The notes beneath the pieces were generated by a model. That model had not been told where the DNA came from, searched no databases, and was given only the letters and a program-made list of their open reading frames with translations. Below are positions 9,968-19,139 of a stretch of DNA of 64,000 nucleotides, piece after piece. Each line of letters begins with the position of its first letter. Within the stretch, counting starts at the first letter, position 1. The translations under genes were made by a program, and so were the position numbers. The stretch is from Rufibacter sp. DG15C. GTDB taxonomy: Bacteria > Bacteroidota > Bacteroidia > Cytophagales > Hymenobacteraceae. The stretch is from the NCBI RefSeq assembly GCF_001577755.1, contig NZ_CP010776.1, positions 3,658,001-3,722,000 of the forward strand, in the 5' to 3' direction.

Positions 9968-11014
9968 ATGAAGAATCGTCTGCCTCTTATGCTCCACGTC
10001 TTGTTATGGCTTGGACTCATTGTTTTCAATATCGTTTATTCCAACCTGCAATACTCAGAAATGCCGTGGCAATGGTGGGCCTTTGACAAAGCGCAGACGT
10101 TTCTCTTCCACATTGGCCTTTTCTACTTCAACTGGTTTCTGTTGGTGCCTAAGATTCTGGCCAAAGACAAGGTGGTTTTATATGCGGTAGCGGTGCTCGT
10201 TTCTTTGGCCGTTTTTGGGGCTGTTAGGGCGCCTTTAGAACTATTTGAATTCAAGCAACTCGCTGCCTTTGATGCAGAGTTAGCCAAGCAACTGGCCAAA
10301 TTCCCGGACAGGTTCACGTTTTTCAGGATAATGCTGCAATTAAGCATTATGGGACTGATGAATATATTCTTGAGTTCGGCTTTAAAGGTGACGGGAGATT
10401 ATTTAAAGAATGAGCGACTACGCAAAGAATTGGAGCATCAGCACATGGCTACTGAACTGGAATTGCTAAAGGCCCAGGTAAACCCGCATTTTCTGTTCAA
10501 TACGCTCAACAACATCTATTCTTTGGCGTACCAGCAGGCCCCCAACACCCCAGACGCCATCATGAAGCTATCCTTGCTGCTGCGCTACCAACTCTATGAG
10601 ACCAACACCACATTGGTGCCCCTTGAAAAAGAAATAGAACACTTGCAGAATCTCCTGGACTTGCATCGGCTTCGGCTCACAGATCCATCCTTGTTGTCTT
10701 TGGAAATCAAAGGAGACATCTGTACTTCCTTCTCCATTCCACCTATGTTGTTGATGCCGTTGGTGGAGAATATGTTCAAGCATGGACTGGCCTCAGCACC
10801 TATGCATTTGTGGCTGGAGGTAAATGGAAATACGTTAACTTTTACCACAAGTAACTCGCTCAAAGCTAACTCGCCTTCAGAAGTTTATGGCGGCTTAGGT
10901 TTAGGCAATCTACGCAGAAGGTTAGCTCTTTTGTACCCGCATGCACACACGTTTGAGACTAAGACCGTAGGCCAAGAATTTACGGCTACGCTTACCCTTT
11001 CCAACCTTACGTAA
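9968..11014 (+). CDS. LytS/YehU-type sensor histidine kinase
   Basis: 348 residues from the ATG at 9968 (an in-frame TTG lies 21 bases earlier). Four hydrophobic segments in the first 145 residues, a short coiled coil (about 148-172), then the His_kinase domain with phosphoacceptor His174 in NPHFLFNTLNNI, and a HATPase end with YGGLGLGNLRRRL. The partner LytTR regulator starts 18 bases downstream. Signals sensed by this group are mostly unknown. A TATGTTTG box (9931-9938) lies 30 bases upstream. Confidence 0.92.
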   Translation: MKNRLPLMLHVLLWLGLIVFNIVYSNLQYSEMPWQWWAFDKAQTFLFHIGLFYFNWFLLVPKILAKDKVVLYAVAVLVSLAVFGAVRAPLELFEFKQLAAFDAELAKQLAKFPDRFTFFRIMLQLSIMGLMNIFLSSALKVTGDYLKNERLRKELEHQHMATELELLKAQVNPHFLFNTLNNIYSLAYQQAPNTPDAIMKLSLLLRYQLYETNTTLVPLEKEIEHLQNLLDLHRLRLTDPSLLSLEIKGDICTSFSIPPMLLMPLVENMFKHGLASAPMHLWLEVNGNTLTFTTSNSLKANSPSEVYGGLGLGNLRRRLALLYPHAHTFETKTVGQEFTATLTLSNLT

Positions 11015-11032
11015 GAATCTTTATCTTTCTGT

Positions 11033-11770
11033 ATGGAACTGACTTGCCTTGCCGTAGATGATGAACCCCTGGCCCTGGACCTGATGCGATCCTACATCAG
11101 CAAGGTACCCTATCTGCGCTTGCTCCAAACCTGCTCCAGCGCCTTAGAGGCCATGAGCGTTTTGCGGAATCAACAGGTTGATGTGTTGTTTCTTGACATT
11201 GAAATGCCAGATTTGACCGGCATCCAGCTATTGCAGGCCATGGGACCACAGAAACCCGCCGTGATTTTCACGACGGCCTACCCGCAATATGCGCTAGATG
11301 GTTTTACGCTTGATGCCGTAGACTACCTTCTCAAACCTATCCCCTTTGAGCGTTTTCTAAAAGCCGTGAACAAGGTACATGACTGGGCACAGCTACTTGC
11401 ACCTCAGGTTACTTTACAACCAGGACAGCACGGTGCTAACGGTAAAGAAAGCGAGGATTTCATTTTTGTAAAGGCAGATTACAAAACCCTGCGGATAAAC
11501 TTTAAAGACATCCTATTGATAGAAGGCCTCAAAGATTACGTGATTATCCATACGCCCGCCAAGAAGATCATCACACTGCTGTCCATGGGCAAAATCATGG
11601 AGAAACTGCCAGAGCATACCTTTGCCCGCGTGCACCGTTCCTATATTGTCTCTTTGCCTCATATTGAATCCATTGAGAAAAGCCGCATCAAGATCAAAGA
11701 CCAGGAAATCCCGATTGGGGACAGTTACCGGGAGGAGTTTATGCGTTGGGTGGAAAGCAAGAACCTGTAA
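11033..11770 (+). CDS. LytTR-family response regulator
   Basis: 245 residues. A receiver domain with phosphoacceptor Asp55 (LFLDIEMPD) and conserved Lys in LLKPI, then a C-terminal LytTR DNA-binding domain (about 140-240, with VHRSYIVSL). It forms a two-component pair with the preceding kinase gene. Targets are not evident; dapA downstream is about 100 bases away and has its own TACCTTTG box (11831-11838). Confidence 0.93.
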   Translation: MELTCLAVDDEPLALDLMRSYISKVPYLRLLQTCSSALEAMSVLRNQQVDVLFLDIEMPDLTGIQLLQAMGPQKPAVIFTTAYPQYALDGFTLDAVDYLLKPIPFERFLKAVNKVHDWAQLLAPQVTLQPGQHGANGKESEDFIFVKADYKTLRINFKDILLIEGLKDYVIIHTPAKKIITLLSMGKIMEKLPEHTFARVHRSYIVSLPHIESIEKSRIKIKDQEIPIGDSYREEFMRWVESKNL

Positions 11771-11871
11771 GCCCCTCTGCCCCAAGTGAAATATGGAAAG
11801 GCTTTGTCACTTTCTCTGAAGTCAAATTTGTACCTTTGGGCAGCACAATCATTACTTAACGTCACAAACGC

Positions 11872-12750
11872 ATGCAATCTTTAAGAGGAACAGGTGTGGC
11901 TTTGGTCACTCCCTTTCAAGCTGACCATTCCATAGATTTAGACGCCTTCGCGCGATTAATAGAATACAACCTAAGCAACGGCGTAGATTACTTGGTAGTG
12001 AACGGCACCACAGGCGAATCTGTCACCACCACGCCTGAGGAGAAAAAGCAGTTGTTAGCTTTCGCCAAGAAGCAGATTGCTGGCCGCGTGCCTTTGGTAT
12101 ATGGCATTGGAGGGAACAATACCCAAGCCGTTGTAGAACTTATCAAGAACGCTGATCTGTCTGGAGTAGACGCCTTACTGTCGGTGAGCCCATATTACAA
12201 CAAACCGTCCCAGGAAGGGATTTACTTGCACTACACTGCCGTGGCGGATGCTAGTCCTGTACCTGTGATCTTGTACAACGTGCCTGGCAGAACCGGGAGC
12301 AATGTCACAGCGGCTACCACTCTGCGCTTGGCCCAACATCCCAACATCATAGGTATTAAAGAGGCCTCTGGCAACATGGAGCAGTGCATGGCCATTGTAG
12401 AAGACAAGCCCGAAGGTTTTCTGGTCATCAGTGGCGAAGACATGTTAACCGTACCTATGATTTCTATTGGCATGGACGGCATTATCTCGGTGCTGGCCAA
12501 TGCCTTCCCGGCAAGATTCAGCCGGATGACCAAACTGGCGTTGGAAGGTAATTACCAAGAGGCCGGCGCTTTGCAGCGTTCTTTCCTGGCAGTGAACCCT
12601 TTGATGTATGAAGAAGGAAACCCGGTTGGGGTGAAGTTTGCCTTAGAGCAAGTAGGCATTTGCAGTGCCCATGTTCGCTTGCCTTTGGCACCCGCGTCAG
12701 ACAGTCTTAAGCAGCGCATCAAAGCAAGCTCTGTGGGTTTGGATAAGTAA
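11872..12750 (+). CDS. dapA: 4-hydroxy-tetrahydrodipicolinate synthase
   Basis: 292 residues, the normal size. It condenses pyruvate with aspartate semialdehyde in lysine and diaminopimelate synthesis. The Schiff-base Lys163 (GIKEASGN), Tyr135 (ILYNVPGRTG) and the pyruvate-binding GTTGE at 45-49 are all present. It is a single gene, followed by two palindromic repeats before the convergent LutA-like gene. Confidence 0.95.
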   Translation: MQSLRGTGVALVTPFQADHSIDLDAFARLIEYNLSNGVDYLVVNGTTGESVTTTPEEKKQLLAFAKKQIAGRVPLVYGIGGNNTQAVVELIKNADLSGVDALLSVSPYYNKPSQEGIYLHYTAVADASPVPVILYNVPGRTGSNVTAATTLRLAQHPNIIGIKEASGNMEQCMAIVEDKPEGFLVISGEDMLTVPMISIGMDGIISVLANAFPARFSRMTKLALEGNYQEAGALQRSFLAVNPLMYEEGNPVGVKFALEQVGICSAHVRLPLAPASDSLKQRIKASSVGLDK

Positions 12751-12772
12751 TTCGGTAAGAGAGGATTAAATC

Positions 12773-12841
12773 AAAAGCCTCTGGTTCTGTTTTTAGCCTC
12801 TTTTCTAGGAATTAGGCTAAAAACAGAACCAGAGGCTTTTT
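12773..12841. repeat. Palindromic repeat, copy 5, with extended arms
   Basis: Core CTGTTTTTAGCCT / AGGCTAAAAACAG, extended by a locus-specific flank (AAAAGCCTCTGGTT / AACCAGAGGCTTTT). Very long stem after dapA, with A and T tails on both sides. Confidence 0.85.
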
Positions 12842-12940
12842 CATTTCAAGCAAGATTAAGGTCTTATTTCAACAGGCCAATTTTACTTAGAATGCTGATG
12901 TGACACTAATAATCAACTGACAGACAATAAGTAAATTAAA

Positions 12941-12988
12941 AGCGCCGTTTTTTGCTTGCTTCCAGTGAAACAGGCAAAAAACGGCGCT
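12941..12988. repeat. Palindromic repeat, copy 6
   Basis: AGCGCCGTTTTTTGC / GCAAAAAACGGCGCT, a second repeat only 100 bases from copy 5 between the same convergent genes. The dapA side and the lutA side each have one. Confidence 0.8.
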
Positions 12989-13006
12989 CTCATTTATGTA
13001 AGGAAA

Positions 13007-13744
13007 TTACCAGCCTTGCGTCAAGACATCTGCAATGTGCATGACTTTGATAGGCTTGTTGTTGTGCTTGATGTAAGCTTCCAGGTGCATGAGGCAACTG
13101 GTGTCTGTAGAAACTATGTATTCTGCTCCGGTGGCTAAGGCATTTTCTACCTTCTGTTCGGCCATGGCTACGGAGATGGCATCAAATTTCACGGCAAAAG
13201 TGCCTCCAAACCCGCAACAAGTCTCGGTTTCGCGCATCTCTGCTAACGTCAATCCTTCTACCATTCCTAACAGTTGGCGAGGACCTTCTTTAATGCCGCA
13301 TTCCCTCAGTGCGCTACAGGCATCGTGGTAGGTTACCTTGGCCGGAAGTTTTGCGCCAGGAATATGAGTGACTTGCAGGATGTCAGTGAGGAACTCGGTG
13401 AGTTCAAACACTTTGCGTTCCATGGTGCGGTATTTCACAAAGTTTGAGGAAGTCACAAAGATGTCGGCGTAGGCGTTCCGGATCATGCCTACGCAAGACG
13501 CCGAGGGTGCCACGATGTAATCACTTTGCTCGCTAGAGAAATCTTCCAGGAACTTGTCAGCCACCTGGCGGCATTCCTTCTGAAAACCCGCGTTGAACGC
13601 CGGTTGGCCACAGCAGGTCTGGTTGGTATTGTACTTGACCATACAGCCCAGTGCTTCTAATAGTTTCACCATGTTCCAGGCAGTTTCTGGAAACAATTGG
13701 TCTATGAAGCAGGGAATGAATATATCTACAACAGGCTTTGCCAT
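13007..13744 (-). CDS. lutA: LutA/LldE-like Fe-S oxidoreductase subunit
   Basis: 245 residues with two CCG-domain cysteine motifs (TCCGQPAFNAGF near 43 and TCCGFGGTFAVKF near 185) that bind an iron-sulfur cofactor. In other bacteria LutA acts with LutB and LutC to oxidise L-lactate to pyruvate. LutB and LutC are not adjacent. The gene follows HMG-CoA lyase by six bases at the end of a polysaccharide operon, so it may serve another substrate or use partners encoded elsewhere. Confidence 0.85.
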   Translation of the reverse strand: MAKPVVDIFIPCFIDQLFPETAWNMVKLLEALGCMVKYNTNQTCCGQPAFNAGFQKECRQVADKFLEDFSSEQSDYIVAPSASCVGMIRNAYADIFVTSSNFVKYRTMERKVFELTEFLTDILQVTHIPGAKLPAKVTYHDACSALRECGIKEGPRQLLGMVEGLTLAEMRETETCCGFGGTFAVKFDAISVAMAEQKVENALATGAEYIVSTDTSCLMHLEAYIKHNNKPIKVMHIADVLTQGW

Positions 13745-13750
13745 CTTACC

Positions 13751-14602
13751 TTAATGTACTTGAAAAACAGAAGTAGCCAGCGTGAGCGCTCTTTGCAGCG
13801 CCTGCTGGTTTAAACCCAAAGGTACCTCTTTCTCTTGTAAATAAGACAGCACCTTTTCTGTGGGCATGTTGCCTACCAGCTCATCCTTGGCCATGGGACA
13901 ACCACCATACCCTAATAAAGCGCCATCAATCCGGCGGCAACCGCTAGTATAGGCTGCTTCAATTTTTTCGCGCCAAGTGGTGGGATTAGTGTGAAGGTGG
14001 GCTCCAAATTCAATATGCGGAAATGCCGGAATCAAAGAGCTAAACAAGTATTGGATGTTTTCAGGCGAAGACACCCCAATGGTATCTGACAAAGAAATGA
14101 TCTTTACGCCCAGTTTATCCAGCGTTTCGGTCATGGTGCTCACCTGCTCTGGTCCCCAAGGCTCTCCGTAAGGATTCCCGAAGCCCATTGACAAATACGT
14201 CACCAATTCCTTTCCATGCTGCACACACAGATTCTGTAGCTGTTCCACTTCCTCCAAAGCCTCTGCAATGCTTTTATTGGTATTGCGTTGCTGAAACTCC
14301 TCTGACAAAGACAAAGGAAAGCCTAGGTATTGGATTTGTTTGTGCTGCACCGCTTGCTGTGCGCCCCGCACGTTGGCAATAATGGCCAGCAGTTTGGTTT
14401 TGGTAGTAGAAAGGTCCAACATGCCCAAAACTTCCTCGGTATCCCGCATCTGCGGAATAGCTTTGGGAGACACAAAGGAGCCAAAGTCAAGGGTGTCAAA
14501 ACCAACATCCAGTAAAGCTTGCAGGTATTGGGCCTTTAAGGGCGTAGGTACAAAGTCGTGTAGACCTTGCATGGCATCTCTAGGGCATTCTATTATTTTC
14601 AT
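13751..14602 (-). CDS. Hydroxymethylglutaryl-CoA lyase
   Basis: 283 residues from the ATG at 14602, whose first base pairs overlap the stop of the upstream gene as ATGA. It cleaves HMG-CoA to acetoacetate and acetyl-CoA at the end of leucine breakdown. DFGSFVSPKAIPQM and the metal-binding HLHTNP are visible, and the C-terminal signature reads GGCPMAKDELVGNM. An upstream in-frame extension of 20 residues was rejected because it lies inside the previous gene. Its tight coupling to an O-antigen ligase-like gene is odd. Confidence 0.88.
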   Translation of the reverse strand: MKIIECPRDAMQGLHDFVPTPLKAQYLQALLDVGFDTLDFGSFVSPKAIPQMRDTEEVLGMLDLSTTKTKLLAIIANVRGAQQAVQHKQIQYLGFPLSLSEEFQQRNTNKSIAEALEEVEQLQNLCVQHGKELVTYLSMGFGNPYGEPWGPEQVSTMTETLDKLGVKIISLSDTIGVSSPENIQYLFSSLIPAFPHIEFGAHLHTNPTTWREKIEAAYTSGCRRIDGALLGYGGCPMAKDELVGNMPTEKVLSYLQEKEVPLGLNQQALQRALTLATSVFQVH

Positions 14603-15921
14603 ACAATCTTTTCTTTGACGGGCGGCATTGGTGTAGAGAGGGAATATGCCACAAATAAACACCAGAAAAAAATATAAAAAGCCACCCCCTCTTGGGTTCT
14701 AAGCAGTGACTCTGTCATGGAACTGAAAAGCAGCAACACCATAAACACCATTGCCATCCAGTTCTGGGTCTGCCAGAATAGCTGCAGAGATTTTACCAGC
14801 AACCACAGAAACACCATGAGTCCTATAAACCCAATGGCCATGGTAATTTCCAGAAACTGATTGTGCGGGTCAAACCTATTCTGGACGGCGTAGATAAACC
14901 CTCTGGCTTGGTAGGCTTGTACAATCTCATCTTTCACATCCCCAACACCCACTCCCAGCAAAGGATTTTGCTCAATCACATCTAAAGCGCATCGCCATTT
15001 AGCCAGCCGTAGGGTTAACCCGTTCCAGTTCTGGGCTTGGTTGGCGGCGTTAAAATGGTCCAGTTTGTTTTGGTTAGAGAAAGAGTATTCTACGTTGCCG
15101 ATGCTTTCAAACCTTGATTTTGTCTGCGGAAACAATTGTAACAAGCCAACAAAACCAGCCAAAATCAAGAAGACGCCTGCCCCGGCCATCACATATTTCC
15201 GCTGTTGCATCAATTTTACAAACAGGGTTGCCATGCCCACGGCCAATGTGATTAACAGCACCATCCGGACGGCCAACAAGAATAAAATTAGAAAAAGGAA
15301 CACCGCCACAGCCCCTAAAACCCATTTCTCTGTTTTCTTAACGGCATTACTTAAAATAAAATAGCCACAGATGAAGATGGAGAAACTGACATAGCTCCCA
15401 AAGAAGACAACTCGTTTTTTGGTGATGCTGATTAAGCCTTCGTTGTAAAAATAGTTCGCGTCATGGTTTATGTAAAGGAAGGTGTACACACGGTAGAACA
15501 AACAAGCCATACTGACCGCCGCACAGAGGTAGACAAACAGTTTTAACAAATGGTGGAGTTGTTTCTCTGAAACCTTAAAATTGGAAAACACCAACGGGAA
15601 CAATAGAAACGGCAGCCGCACGGCTAAGGCAGACGCTGCGTCTACTTTGTTAGAAGAATAGAAATAACTGAGGGCACTTAATAGGAATAACAGAAAGAAT
15701 CCTTGATACACCCTATACCTGGCGCCAAACAAAAACTCCTTGACATGGATGGTCGCATTAGCAGAACTGGCCATCCAGGGGATTAGTAGTAGTATTGCAA
15801 AAAGGTGATTAATGGAGGCTAATGGAAGCAACAAAGTGCTGGTATAGCCTATTAAGAGGAGACCTCTCACCCGCGCCATTTTCTCCGCCCCTTCCTGAAC
15901 CAACATGCTCTGTGTACTCAA
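14599..15921 (-). CDS. O-antigen ligase/polymerase-like membrane protein
   Basis: 440 residues with about ten to twelve hydrophobic segments and a large loop (about 300-360) carrying NQNKLDHFNAANQAQNW and LLGVGVGDVKDE, then RFDPHNQFLEI, which is the Wzy_C pattern of O-antigen ligases and polymerases. It would join or polymerise surface glycan on undecaprenyl carriers in the inner membrane. Whether it is a ligase or polymerase cannot be decided. A second protein of this type lies three genes upstream. Confidence 0.82.
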   Translation of the reverse strand: MSTQSMLVQEGAEKMARVRGLLLIGYTSTLLLPLASINHLFAILLLIPWMASSANATIHVKEFLFGARYRVYQGFFLLFLLSALSYFYSSNKVDAASALAVRLPFLLFPLVFSNFKVSEKQLHHLLKLFVYLCAAVSMACLFYRVYTFLYINHDANYFYNEGLISITKKRVVFFGSYVSFSIFICGYFILSNAVKKTEKWVLGAVAVFLFLILFLLAVRMVLLITLAVGMATLFVKLMQQRKYVMAGAGVFLILAGFVGLLQLFPQTKSRFESIGNVEYSFSNQNKLDHFNAANQAQNWNGLTLRLAKWRCALDVIEQNPLLGVGVGDVKDEIVQAYQARGFIYAVQNRFDPHNQFLEITMAIGFIGLMVFLWLLVKSLQLFWQTQNWMAMVFMVLLLFSSMTESLLRTQEGVAFYIFFWCLFVAYSLSTPMPPVKEKIV

Positions 15922-15972
15922 TCTATTTATGTAATACCCTAAAGAGGATTTAACCTTCGTCTTTTTACTCTT

Positions 15973-17088
15973 TTACCTTTCAACAACCTCCAAGTTACCT
16001 TGGTAAAGGGCTCTCATCTTGGAGAAGTTAGCTTGCGCATTAAACTGACTGGCACACAGGTGCAAAGAGGCCTCTCCCATTTGGGTAATTTTTTCAGGAT
16101 TATCTAGCCATTCCTTTAAGAAACTGATGGCTTGGGTGGCATTGTCATATAAGTGGCCGTTCTTACCATCCTGCACTAAATCAACGTTGCCCACAGCCCG
16201 ATTTAAAAGCAAGGCCTTGCCACAACTCATGGCTTCCAAAACCGCAAATGGCAATCCTTCCCATAGCGCCGAAGAAAGGTAAACCTGGCTTTTTACAAGC
16301 TCTTCGCGCACCTGTTCTTTGGTTAACCATCCAGTCACTCTAATGTTAGAACTTGTAATATCTGACCTTAATTCTCCTTCGCCAATCCAGACAAACTCTA
16401 CTTTGGGATTCCCTACAAAAGCATGTGCAATCTGGTTGAATAATGCCGGGTTCTTTTGGTTGGACAAGCGACCGGTGGTACAGACCGTGATTTTAGGATG
16501 GGCCACATCATTTAGCTTAGGCTCATGATTGGTGATTTCTGTACCGTTGTTCAGGAACCCCAACGGTTTCATGCCCTGCTCCACATAGGCATCAAATTCT
16601 GATTTGGAGCAGCAGAGAATCTGCCCTGACATGGAATGGGCAAAACGCTCTAATTGCGCAAAGAATTTCCGTTTACCCAAGGTCACATCCAGGCGCAGAA
16701 ATGGGGCGCCATTGGGTGTATAGTAGAGCTTCTCTTTTCTTCTGTCCAGAAAAAACAACAGCCGCCCTATAAATCCTGCTTTTGAGGAGTGTAGGTGCAC
16801 GACATCAAATGGTCTTATGTCTTTTAAAAGTCGGCGTAGGCTAAGAATGCTTTTTAAGTCTTGGAAAGGCTTTACCTCGCGTTGCACCTCTTTCCATTGA
16901 AACAGCTGCACATTTGGTAGAGGAAATTTATCCTTGAAATCTTGAAGCACAACGGCATCTGCTGGCCTCCCGTCTAAGGTGTTGCCAAAAACAACTATAT
17001 GCTCATCTTGTGGTAAATGCCGGGTAATTTGAATGACGTACTCTAGTAAACCGCTTCCCAGCGTCTCAGCAATGTGTACAATGCGCAT
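15973..17088 (-). CDS. Glycosyltransferase family 4
   Basis: 371 residues, GT-B fold. The N-terminal domain opens MRIVHIAETLGSGL. The C-terminal domain has the nucleotide-sugar region TGRLSNQKNP and the E-x7-E motif in EGLPFAVLEAMSCGK. It transfers a sugar during assembly of the surface polysaccharide repeat. Its ATG directly abuts the stop of the preceding gene, so they are one operon. The donor sugar is unknown. Confidence 0.88.
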   Translation of the reverse strand: MRIVHIAETLGSGLLEYVIQITRHLPQDEHIVVFGNTLDGRPADAVVLQDFKDKFPLPNVQLFQWKEVQREVKPFQDLKSILSLRRLLKDIRPFDVVHLHSSKAGFIGRLLFFLDRRKEKLYYTPNGAPFLRLDVTLGKRKFFAQLERFAHSMSGQILCCSKSEFDAYVEQGMKPLGFLNNGTEITNHEPKLNDVAHPKITVCTTGRLSNQKNPALFNQIAHAFVGNPKVEFVWIGEGELRSDITSSNIRVTGWLTKEQVREELVKSQVYLSSALWEGLPFAVLEAMSCGKALLLNRAVGNVDLVQDGKNGHLYDNATQAISFLKEWLDNPEKITQMGEASLHLCASQFNAQANFSKMRALYQGNLEVVER

Positions 17089-17886
17089 TTAGTATAACTT
17101 TTTCTTCGCCCAGGAGATCCAACTATAAGGCAGCATTAAAAATACGCAATTTTTCACAAGCCCTATAAACGCGGGTAGGCTGAAGTTGAAATAATGGAGA
17201 ATTACCTTGTTCCGGCTTTTAATCTGGATGTTGCGCTTGGTCATGGAAATACCGTTGGGATGGTGCTCACAGGTTAGGAGCACCTGGTCCATCATGGCTA
17301 CCTTAAACTTTTTTACAAACCGAAAGAAGTATTCATAATCCTCGGCGGCTTTATACTCTAAAGAATAATACCCAAGTGTATCAATGGCGGCCGCCTTGAA
17401 CATTACCGAAGGATGCAAAAAGCAATTGGCTATGTACATTTGAGAAGCGATTTTCTCATGCCGCGTAGGTGCCGTAAACGTGAATAGATGCTTTTGCTGA
17501 GGATCTACCATGTCTACCCAGGAACCAACCAAATAAACCTCTTCTTTTTCCTTCAAGAATTTTGCCTGAAGATCTAACCTATCTGGATGACAGGTATCTC
17601 CCGCATCCAGTCTAGCTATGAATTGGCAACCAAGTTCATCCTTGGCAAATTGTAAACCCTTGTTTAATGATACCTCAATCCCTGCATTTGCGGTGTTCGT
17701 CAAAACATGCAACGCCACCTGTTCTTTAAGATAAGGCGATAACTGGGACGCTTGGATGGGCGGCTGGCTTCCGTCATCTATCACCACCACGGCCGTTGGA
17801 CGCTGCGATTGGACACTACCAACAGATTTCTGCAGACCTTCCAGATTGTCATAGCACGGGATGACAACCGCAATCTCTACTTTCAT
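17089..17886 (-). CDS. Glycosyltransferase family 2
   Basis: 265 residues. GT-A fold start (AVVIPCYDN), VVIDDGS at the nucleotide site, and a metal-binding ARLDAGD motif near 110. A C-terminal hydrophobic stretch may touch the membrane. It overlaps the preceding polymerase-like gene by four bases (17883-17886). Part of the polysaccharide assembly operon; the sugar is unknown. Confidence 0.87.
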   Translation of the reverse strand: MKVEIAVVIPCYDNLEGLQKSVGSVQSQRPTAVVVIDDGSQPPIQASQLSPYLKEQVALHVLTNTANAGIEVSLNKGLQFAKDELGCQFIARLDAGDTCHPDRLDLQAKFLKEKEEVYLVGSWVDMVDPQQKHLFTFTAPTRHEKIASQMYIANCFLHPSVMFKAAAIDTLGYYSLEYKAAEDYEYFFRFVKKFKVAMMDQVLLTCEHHPNGISMTKRNIQIKSRNKVILHYFNFSLPAFIGLVKNCVFLMLPYSWISWAKKKLY

Positions 17887-19136
17887 GCTATGGAAACTGA
17901 AGAATTAACTGAAAAAGTATCTGGCTTGTAGTGGTATTGCATAAAGAAAATTCCCATGTACAGCCAAATCATACTTTCAGCGCCTCTAAACTGAATGAGC
18001 GAACTAATAAAATAACAAAGCAGGATGATGGCCAACGGGTCGGCTAGTTTAGCCCAGTGTATTCGTCTAAGCAATTGAAACACGATCACCAGATACAACG
18101 GCAACCCTAGCAGTCCAAACTCTAAAAGTACTTGTAAGTAATAATTATGGACATTCTGCTCTGAGAAATCAATGCCGCTCACGTTTTCTAATCCCAGCAT
18201 GGCATTACCTGCGCCATAACCCAGGTAATGGCTTTGGGCCATGGCAGCCGGAAAATGTTCCCACATGGCCTTTCTACCTGACATGCCCGCGTCTTGCGAG
18301 GAGCCAAAATCTGCGAACCGCTTCAGGCCATAAATTTGCTGAGAAACCTTCCCCAAATCTACACTCACCAGCACCAACAAGAATAGAATGCCAATGCCAG
18401 TCACCAGGTATCTCCGCTCCACCTTGCTAGGAATTGCAGACATAAAACGTAGTAAAAAGACCAGCAAACTCAGAATCACCCCAACCCTAGAGGCATACAA
18501 GATGCTTAGGCCTAAAGAGAATAGAACCAGTAAGTAAAAAAGGAGTTTGCGGTTTTTCACAAAGAATCCCAGGTGAAAGGCCACCCAAGTGGCCTCCAGG
18601 TTCACACCTCCGCCAAACAGGGTTTCAATGTTAGGATGGCCAATAGGTGCCTTTAAAAACCGGACTACCTCTTCCTGGTAATAAAACAGCTTTACCGCAA
18701 TGATGGCAAACACCAATAAAGACACTTTCCTGAAAACTGAGACAACTTCCTCTTTAGTCAACTGGCTACCTATTAAACCTCCAATGATTAGGCAATAGAA
18801 AGCAAACAGGTAATTAATAATCATGCTGTTAAAGCCATACACCACATATAAGGCTAATGAGGAGAGTATCACCCAGATGCAGAAATGGTACACGTACCTA
18901 GGAAGTTTGGGTAGCCAGATTCCGCTTCTGGCAAGAAAGAACAATACAAATAGCAGAGAGCCTACGTGGTACCCTTTTATAGTATCAATGGATTTCTGCT
19001 GAAACTCGTCCTCCAAGGTCATCCAACCGGTAATGCTTAGCATTTGCAGGTTGAGTAACAGGAAGAAGATTCCTAAAGTAATTTGCAAAACCAACCGCTG
19101 GGAAAGATAAAAGCCCATTTTAAAGGTTTGCTCCAT
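17883..19136 (-). CDS. O-antigen polymerase/ligase-like membrane protein (second)
   Basis: 417 residues with about eleven hydrophobic segments. The large loop contains GYGAGNAMLG and EQNVHNYYLQVLLEFGLLG, the Wzy_C-type signature with a His in the loop. With the other such protein at 14599-15921, one is likely the Wzy polymerase and the other a ligase. It starts three bases after the upstream glycosyltransferase stop. Confidence 0.82.
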   Translation of the reverse strand: MEQTFKMGFYLSQRLVLQITLGIFFLLLNLQMLSITGWMTLEDEFQQKSIDTIKGYHVGSLLFVLFFLARSGIWLPKLPRYVYHFCIWVILSSLALYVVYGFNSMIINYLFAFYCLIIGGLIGSQLTKEEVVSVFRKVSLLVFAIIAVKLFYYQEEVVRFLKAPIGHPNIETLFGGGVNLEATWVAFHLGFFVKNRKLLFYLLVLFSLGLSILYASRVGVILSLLVFLLRFMSAIPSKVERRYLVTGIGILFLLVLVSVDLGKVSQQIYGLKRFADFGSSQDAGMSGRKAMWEHFPAAMAQSHYLGYGAGNAMLGLENVSGIDFSEQNVHNYYLQVLLEFGLLGLPLYLVIVFQLLRRIHWAKLADPLAIILLCYFISSLIQFRGAESMIWLYMGIFFMQYHYKPDTFSVNSSVSIA

Positions 19137-19139
19137 GGG

